This document shows positions 1 to 2,950 of a stretch of 5,451 nucleotides of DNA, piece by piece. Numbering within the stretch: position 1 is the first letter of the stretch; every line of letters starts with the position of its first letter. The DNA is from Bacteroidales bacterium UBA4347 (GTDB lineage Bacteria; Bacteroidota; Bacteroidia; Bacteroidales; P3): assembly GCA_002394185.1 (NCBI GenBank), contig DGTB01000015.1:1-5451 (forward strand), in the 5' to 3' direction. The position numbers were made by a program, and so were the translations under genes. The notes beneath the pieces were generated by a model. That model saw nothing but the letters and a program-made list of their open reading frames with translations. It had not been told where the DNA came from and ran no database searches.

Positions 1-653
1 TCGGGCACCTCGGCTTCGAGCAGTCGCTCCAGGAAGATGGGACTGGTGCGGGAGAGGATGATGCTGGGGTTGTTGTTGCGCATCTCCACCTTCAGCACCA
101 CGGCACGCACGGTGTCGCCCTTGCGGAAGTGATCGCTGGGAATCTGCTCGCTCTTGGGTAGGACGAGCTCGATTTTCTCCTCGTCGAGGATGAGGATTTC
201 CTTGTTCCAGGGTTGGTAGACTTCGCCGACGATGATTTCACCCACTTTCTCCTTGTATTTCTGGAAGATGAGGCTCTTCTCGTAGTCCTGGATTTTGCTC
301 ACCAGGTTCTGACGGATGGAGAGGATCTCGCGGCGGCCGAAGTCGCTCATGAGGATGGGTTCGGAGCATTCCTCGCCGACCTCGAAGTCCGACTCGATTT
401 TCTGTGCGTCGCTGAGGGCGATTTCGCGGCTGGGGTCTTCAACCTTGCCGTCCTCCACAATTGTGCGGTTGCGGAAAATCTCGAGGTCGCCCTTGTCGAT
501 GTTCACGATGATGTCGAAGTTGTCTTCCGATCCGTAGCGCTTGGCCAGGGCGGCGCGGAACACCTCTTCGAGGATGCGCATCAGCGTTTCGCGGTCGATG
601 TTCTTAAATTCCTTGAATTCCTGAAAGGAACCACTCAAGTCTAACGTTTTCAT
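1..653 (-). CDS. nusA: Transcription termination/antitermination factor NusA, N-terminal half (cut by window edge)
   Basis: NusA binds RNA polymerase and nascent RNA in the cytoplasm and modulates pausing, termination and antitermination. The visible part is 217 codons plus two bases, starting at the ATG on 653-651 (MKTLDLSGSFQEFKEF). Residues 1 to about 125 match the NusA N-terminal polymerase-binding domain, with the family-typical stretches NIDRETLMRILEEVFR and NIDKGDLEIFRNR. Residues about 135-205 form an S1 RNA-binding domain (GEIIVGEVYQ...VRAVVLKVE...PSIILSR). The sequence then enters the linker to the KH domains, which lie outside the window; I expect roughly 400-420 residues in this phylum, so about half is missing. 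It follows rimP by 56 bp on the same strand, as in the conserved rimP-nusA-infB operon. There is no Shine-Dalgarno sequence, but the leader is purine-rich with a run of eight A (672-679 on the complement). Identity comes from recognising family motifs; the operon order supports it strongly. Confidence 0.95.
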   Translation of the reverse strand, partial: MKTLDLSGSFQEFKEFKNIDRETLMRILEEVFRAALAKRYGSEDNFDIIVNIDKGDLEIFRNRTIVEDGKVEDPSREIALSDAQKIESDFEVGEECSEPILMSDFGRREILSIRQNLVSKIQDYEKSLIFQKYKEKVGEIIVGEVYQPWNKEILILDEEKIELVLPKSEQIPSDHFRKGDTVRAVVLKVEMRNNNPSIILSRTSPIFLERLLEAEVP

Positions 654-686
654 CTTAATATATGTTGTTTCTTTTTTTTCTTGGAG

Positions 687-705
687 CACCGGCGTCTTGC
701 CGGCA
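687..705 (-). other. Small GC-rich hairpin between rimP and nusA
   Basis: CCGGC (689-693) and GCCGG (699-703) form a perfect 5-bp inverted repeat around a 5-nt loop. Read as minus-strand RNA, the stem extends by two G·U pairs (704/688 and 705/687), giving 7 bp; the plus-strand RNA would have mismatches there. It lies just after the rimP stop and is not followed by a T run on the minus strand, so it is not an intrinsic terminator. It could be an mRNA processing or stability element within the operon, or chance. The seven-pair reading and its strand preference are observed; any function is inference. Confidence 0.35.
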
Positions 706-709
706 TCAG

Positions 710-1150
710 TCAAAACTTTATCGCCACGCGGGCGCTCTTGATGTCGCGGTAGGCGAAGCGCAGGGTCTCCGGCGCCTGCTTTTTGGTGCCTTTGGTGCGG
801 AGTACGATGCCCTCGTCCGAGGCGTCCTCGAGGGTGCCTTCGGCGCGTTCGCCGTCGACGGTCACCACCTCCAGGTCGCGGCCCACGTTCTTGCGGTACT
901 GCCGCGTGAGTTTCAGCGGTTGGTCGGCGCCGGCGGAGCTGACGTTGAGCTCGAAGTCCTCTTCTTCGCGGTCCAGCTGGCCCTCGATGGCGCGGCTGAG
1001 TTCGATGCAGTCGTCGATGGTGACGCCGTTGTCGCCGTCAATGTCGACATAAATGCGGTTGTCGGGCGTGATTTTCAGGTTCACGAGGAACTTCTCGCTC
1101 CCCTCCAACGCATTGTTGACCAGTTCTAATATTTTGATTTTCTCTATCAT
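710..1150 (-). CDS. rimP: Ribosome maturation factor RimP
   Basis: RimP is a cytoplasmic assembly factor for the 30S ribosomal subunit. The product is 146 residues, starting MIEKIKILELVNNALEG. The N-terminal RimP domain (about residues 5-82) carries the hallmark sequence ELNVSSAGADQPLKLTRQY, the counterpart of the family VSSPGxxRPL motif, preceded by the acidic DIDGDNGVTIDDCIELSRAIE segment. The C-terminal SH3-like domain follows (LEVVTVDGERAEGTLEDA to the end). Length fits the family, about 150 residues. An in-frame ATG exists 15 codons upstream (1195), but it overlaps the -7 element of the promoter and the leader hairpin, so it would lie upstream of the predicted transcript start; I therefore chose 1150. 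It is the first gene of the operon, with nusA next. Upstream is a 411-bp divergent region. No odd residues or frameshift seen. Confidence 0.95.
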   Translation of the reverse strand: MIEKIKILELVNNALEGSEKFLVNLKITPDNRIYVDIDGDNGVTIDDCIELSRAIEGQLDREEEDFELNVSSAGADQPLKLTRQYRKNVGRDLEVVTVDGERAEGTLEDASDEGIVLRTKGTKKQAPETLRFAYRDIKSARVAIKF

Positions 1151-1161
1151 AGCTAATAAAA

Positions 1162-1182
1162 AGAGAGGTTCTCGACCTCTCT
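1162..1182 (-). promoter_or_regulatory. Terminator-like hairpin in the rimP leader
   Basis: AGAGAGGT (1162-1169) and ACCTCTCT (1175-1182) form a perfect 8-bp inverted repeat with a 5-nt loop. On the minus strand the stem's last T is followed by four more T (1161-1158), giving TTTTT, the layout of an intrinsic terminator. The stem base lies 11 nt upstream of the rimP ATG and only about 4-8 nt downstream of the transcript start predicted from the promoter. On the plus strand no T run follows, so the structure is oriented toward rimP. It may be a premature-termination attenuator, or a 5'-terminal stem that protects the mRNA or tunes initiation. The structure is seen; the function is inferred. 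Confidence 0.55.
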
Positions 1183-1192
1183 CATTCCGCTG

Positions 1193-1223
1193 CAAAGATA
1201 CAACCTTTTTTCAAACTGGCAAA
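1193..1223 (-). promoter_or_regulatory. Bacteroidetes-type promoter of rimP-nusA
   Basis: On the minus strand, TTTG (1223-1220) is followed by a 19-nt spacer and then TATCTTTG (1200-1193). This matches the established Bacteroidetes housekeeping promoter: TTTG, 19-21 nt, TAnnTTTG. The predicted transcript start is about 1186-1190, giving a leader of roughly 36-40 nt that begins just before the hairpin. This also supports the rimP start at 1150 rather than 1195. Confidence 0.75.
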
Positions 1224-1359
1224 ATTTATTTTGTGCGCCACAACCAGAAGCGTGAGATTCGTCGCATCCGTGTCTTCCTGTATATTGCCGCCGAACTTTG
1301 TTAAAGAACGTTAAAACGGCTGTTTCCCTCCTGTTCGTCACCCTGCCAAATCCTACTGT

Positions 1360-1402
1360 GGTAGGAGTTGGTAAGGAGTTGGTAAGGAGTTGGTAGGGTG
1401 TT
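1360..1402. repeat. Four tandem GGTAAGGAGTT-like units
   Basis: Four head-to-tail units are visible: GGTAGGAGTT (1360-1369, 10 bp), GGTAAGGAGTT (1370-1380), GGTAAGGAGTT (1381-1391) and GGTAGGGTGTT (1392-1402). The two inner copies are identical; the outer copies have diverged. The first unit also pairs with TCCTAC (1351-1356) as a 6-bp stem (partner 1361-1366) with a 4-nt loop. It lies mid-way between the two divergent promoters and overlaps no gene. It could be a slippage-generated minisatellite, a protein-binding array or one copy of a dispersed intergenic repeat; the window cannot decide. Confidence 0.8.
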
Positions 1403-1409
1403 AATAGGT

Positions 1410-1427
1410 AGTTCGCGGCTCCGAACT
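1410..1427. other. Small intergenic inverted repeat
   Basis: AGTTCG (1410-1415) and CGAACT (1422-1427) form a perfect 6-bp inverted repeat with a 6-nt loop, just downstream of the tandem units. No clean T run follows on either strand, so a terminator is unlikely. It could be a dyad operator for a regulator of the downstream gene, but it lies more than 50 bp upstream of the -33 element. Chance remains a fair explanation. Confidence 0.35.
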
Positions 1428-1435
1428 TTGGGTTT

Positions 1436-1457
1436 GGAGGGTGGCGCCGGAGGGTGG
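1436..1457. repeat. Two GGAGGGTGG copies with 13-bp period
   Basis: GGAGGGTGG occurs at 1436-1444 and 1449-1457, separated by CGCC. Together with flanking runs, four GGG tracts fall at 1430-1432, 1439-1441, 1452-1454 and 1461-1463. The tracts are short and the loops (6, 10 and 6 nt) long, so any G-quadruplex would be weak. The cluster sits just upstream of the AT-rich acyltransferase promoter. Confidence 0.6.
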
Positions 1458-1481
1458 AACGGGACGAAAAAAATGATGAAA

Positions 1482-1514
1482 TTTAGATACATTAATAAAA
1501 ATTTAGTATATTTG
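1482..1514 (+). promoter_or_regulatory. Bacteroidetes-type promoter of the acyltransferase gene
   Basis: TATATTTG (1507-1514) is a perfect match to the TAnnTTTG -7 consensus. TTTA (1482-1485) lies 21 nt upstream, an acceptable -33 element with one change from TTTG. The predicted start is about 1518-1521. The resulting leader of roughly 40 nt is almost entirely A/T and unstructured, with no Shine-Dalgarno sequence, as is usual for strongly translated genes in this phylum. The -33 region and the -7 region each contain AAATTTAG, a short direct repeat. Confidence 0.75.
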
Positions 1515-1561
1515 CAATCCGCAATTAACATAAATAATAATTTTAAAAAATTAACAATAAG

Positions 1562-2470
1562 ATGATTACGAAACTTGACGACCTGCTTGAACTGGTCAAA
1601 TCGAAAGGTAAAAAGCGCCTTGTGGCCGCTTATGCAAATGATTCTCACACCATCAGCGCTGTTTCTGCTGCCATCGACCGCGGTATTGTCGAAGCCACCC
1701 TCGTGGGCGACATCGAGACCATGAAGAAGGTCTGCGCCGAGGAAGGCATTGATCCCAACAAGTTCGAGATGGTCCAGGAGGCCAACGACAACAAGGCCGG
1801 CGCTCTGGCCGTGAAACTCATCAACGAGGGCAAGGGCGACTTCCTGATGAAGGGCCTCCTCAGCACCGACAAGTACATGCGCGCCATCCTCAACAAGGAG
1901 AGCGGCCTGATGCCCGGCAAGAAGAACGACATGCTGACCCACATGGCCGTCATGGAGGTGCCCGCCTACCACAAGCTCCTCTGCTGCTCCGACATGGCCA
2001 TCATCCCGGCCCCGGACTTCAAGCAGAAGACCGGCATCATGAACTTCCTCATCCAGGTCTCCAAGAGCCTCGAGAACCCCAAACCCAAAGTGGCCGTTCT
2101 CGCCGCCACCGAGCAGGTGTCCGTCGGAATGCCCGCCTGCGCCGAAGCCGCTTGGCTTGGCATGCAGAGCCAGCGTGGCCAGATTCCCGGTGCCATCGTC
2201 GACGGCCCCCTGAGCCTCGACTGCGCCATCGACAAGGAGAGCGCCAAGACCAAGAAGCTCACCTCCGAGGTGGCCGGCGACGCCGACTGCCTGCTGTTCC
2301 CCAACATCGAGAGCGGCAACATCTTCTACAAGGCTTGCACCAAGTTTGCCCACGCCGAGCTGGCTTGCATGGTGATGGGTGCCCGCGTCCCCTGCGTCCT
2401 CACCAGCCGCGGTGACAGCGCCAAGACCAAGCTCTACAGCATCGCCCTGGCCGCCCTGCAGTGCAAATAA
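1562..2470 (+). CDS. ptb: Phosphate butyryltransferase-type acyltransferase
   Basis: Members of the phosphate acetyl/butyryltransferase family exchange the CoA of an acyl-CoA for phosphate in the cytoplasm, giving an acyl-phosphate from which a kinase can make ATP. The product has 302 residues, the usual length of phosphate butyryltransferases and shorter than full phosphotransacetylases. Family stretches visible in order: GDFLMKGLLSTDKYMRAIL (about 92-110), DMAIIPAPDFKQK (144-156), GAIVDGPLSLDCAI (210-223), LLFPNIESGNIFYK (244-257) and, near the C-terminus, the signature SRGDSAKTKLYSIALAAL (282-299). The ATG at 1562 follows an A/T-rich leader and a consensus promoter. The protein has ten cysteines, consistent with an anaerobic cytoplasm. 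No butyrate kinase gene lies next to it; the next gene encodes a PAS protein. Family membership is secure. Substrate (butyryl-, branched-chain acyl- or acetyl-CoA) cannot be read from sequence alone, so the symbol is provisional. Confidence 0.85.
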   Translation: MITKLDDLLELVKSKGKKRLVAAYANDSHTISAVSAAIDRGIVEATLVGDIETMKKVCAEEGIDPNKFEMVQEANDNKAGALAVKLINEGKGDFLMKGLLSTDKYMRAILNKESGLMPGKKNDMLTHMAVMEVPAYHKLLCCSDMAIIPAPDFKQKTGIMNFLIQVSKSLENPKPKVAVLAATEQVSVGMPACAEAAWLGMQSQRGQIPGAIVDGPLSLDCAIDKESAKTKKLTSEVAGDADCLLFPNIESGNIFYKACTKFAHAELACMVMGARVPCVLTSRGDSAKTKLYSIALAALQCK

Positions 2471-2482
2471 ATTAGTTGAATC

Positions 2483-2562
2483 GGTTTAAGGTTTAGGGTT
2501 TAAGGTTTAAGGGGACCGGCGTGTCACCTTTGCCTTAAACCTTAAACCTTAAACTTTAAGCT
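2483..2562 (+). repeat. Heptamer-built palindrome able to form a 30-bp RNA hairpin
   Basis: The left arm (2483-2512) is four tandem heptamers, GGTTTAA with one GGTTTAG variant, plus GG. The right arm (2533-2562) is three CCTTAAA units plus a variant, CTTTAAG, and CT. Position i pairs with 5045-i throughout, giving 30 consecutive pairs around a 20-nt loop. The only four non-Watson-Crick positions (2483, 2485, 2490, 2496) are all G·U in plus-strand RNA; in minus-strand RNA they would be A-C mismatches. It starts 12 bp after the acyltransferase stop and ends 7 bp before the PAS start codon. The following bases (TTGCTTT) are T-rich but not a clean T run, so it may act as a 3'-end stabiliser or weak terminator, or as a translation block. 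A dispersed intergenic repeat is the main alternative. Confidence 0.85.
2525..2532 (+). promoter_or_regulatory. Weak candidate -7 element inside the palindrome loop
   Basis: CACCTTTG differs from TAnnTTTG at one specified position (first base). A poor -33 candidate, TTAA (2500-2503), lies 21 nt upstream. A transcript starting near 2536-2540 would lack the left arm of the palindrome and so leave the PAS start region unpaired. Low support; offered because no better promoter is visible for the PAS gene. Confidence 0.2.
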
Positions 2563-2569
2563 TTGCTTT

Positions 2570-2935
2570 ATGGATCAATATTTTGAACACCTGAACAACA
2601 TTGCCATCACCATCTGCGACCCCGAGGGCAATGTGCTGGATATGAACCAGCATAGCGCCGACGTCAACAGCCACGGCCACAAGATTATCGGCAACAACCT
2701 GATGGACTGCCACCCCGAGCCCGCCAAGACCAAGCTCAAGGGCCTGCTGGAACACCAGCAGATCAACGCCTACACCATCGAGAAGACCCTCGCAGACGGC
2801 TCCAAGGTGAAGAAGCTCATCTATCAGACCCCTTGGTGGAAAGAGGACGGCGCCTTCGGCGGCCTCATCGAGTATTCCATCGAGATTCCCTTCGAGATGC
2901 CGCATTACGTCCGCCAGCCCAAGCCGCAGCAGTAA
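2570..2935 (+). CDS. Small stand-alone PAS-domain protein
   Basis: The 121-residue product is essentially one PAS domain. The start (MDQYFEHLNNIAITICDPEGNVLDMN) fits the first PAS strands, with the expected D/N-rich turn and a VLDMN strand. The segment GNNLMDCHPEPAKTKLKGLLE (residues 42-62) strongly resembles the PAS subfamily in which a 'G.NL.DCHPEPA' motif precedes the helices. Later strands include KVKKLIYQTPWW and GLIEYSIEIPFEMPH. No kinase, diguanylate cyclase, DNA-binding or membrane segment is present, so it would be a cytoplasmic single-domain sensor or adaptor. The ligand (small metabolite, heme or flavin) cannot be told. The gene starts 7 bp after a large hairpin and ends 15 bp before a TonB-dependent receptor gene, suggesting co-transcription with the receptor. 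The domain call is confident; the function is unknown. Confidence 0.8.
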   Translation: MDQYFEHLNNIAITICDPEGNVLDMNQHSADVNSHGHKIIGNNLMDCHPEPAKTKLKGLLEHQQINAYTIEKTLADGSKVKKLIYQTPWWKEDGAFGGLIEYSIEIPFEMPHYVRQPKPQQ

Positions 2936-2950
2936 TTTATTATTTGATTT

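Larger units (their letters stand above)
1151..1561. other. Divergent intergenic region between rimP and the acyltransferase gene (411 bp)
   Basis: This gene-free stretch holds a minus-strand promoter plus leader hairpin for rimP at its left end, and a plus-strand promoter plus an AT-rich leader of about 40 nt for the acyltransferase at its right end. The middle (about 1224-1480) contains four tandem 10/11-bp units (1360-1402), a hairpin AGTTCG/CGAACT (1410-1415 with 1422-1427), two GGAGGGTGG copies (1436-1444, 1449-1457), the 10-mer CCGAACTTTG twice (1291-1300, 1421-1430) and GTTAAA twice ten bases apart (1300-1305, 1310-1315). Short open frames here lack codon bias, starts in context and recognisable products, so I call no gene. 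Confidence 0.7.

Noticed and set aside
1151..1195. Extended rimP start at 1195 giving 15 extra residues
   Set aside because: That ATG overlaps the -7 element and the extension would be translated through the leader hairpin; the family start fits 1150.
1232..1304. GC-rich plus-strand stretch reading like a coding remnant (RHNQKREIRRIRVFLYIAAELC)
   Set aside because: It is about 24 codons, has no credible start and matches no family I recognise, so a pseudogene fragment cannot be supported.
1153..1341. A 62-residue minus-strand frame upstream of rimP
   Set aside because: It spans the rimP promoter and leader hairpin and has no codon bias or recognisable motif.
1360..1402. CRISPR array
   Set aside because: Units of 10-11 bp are directly adjacent with no spacers, far too short for CRISPR repeats.
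1301..2353. A 350-residue minus-strand frame opposite the acyltransferase
   Set aside because: It crosses the promoter and repeats and has no family-like motifs; the plus-strand gene has strong family signatures.
2483..2512. Telomere or telomere-vector sequence, because of the TTTAGGG-like unit
   Set aside because: Only one unit matches the plant-type heptamer; the array is four units long, internal, palindromic and lies between bacterial genes.
2936..2950. A separate promoter in the PAS-receptor gap
   Set aside because: TTATTATTTG resembles the -7 element but lacks the correct TAnnTTTG spacing, and a start there would leave almost no leader.
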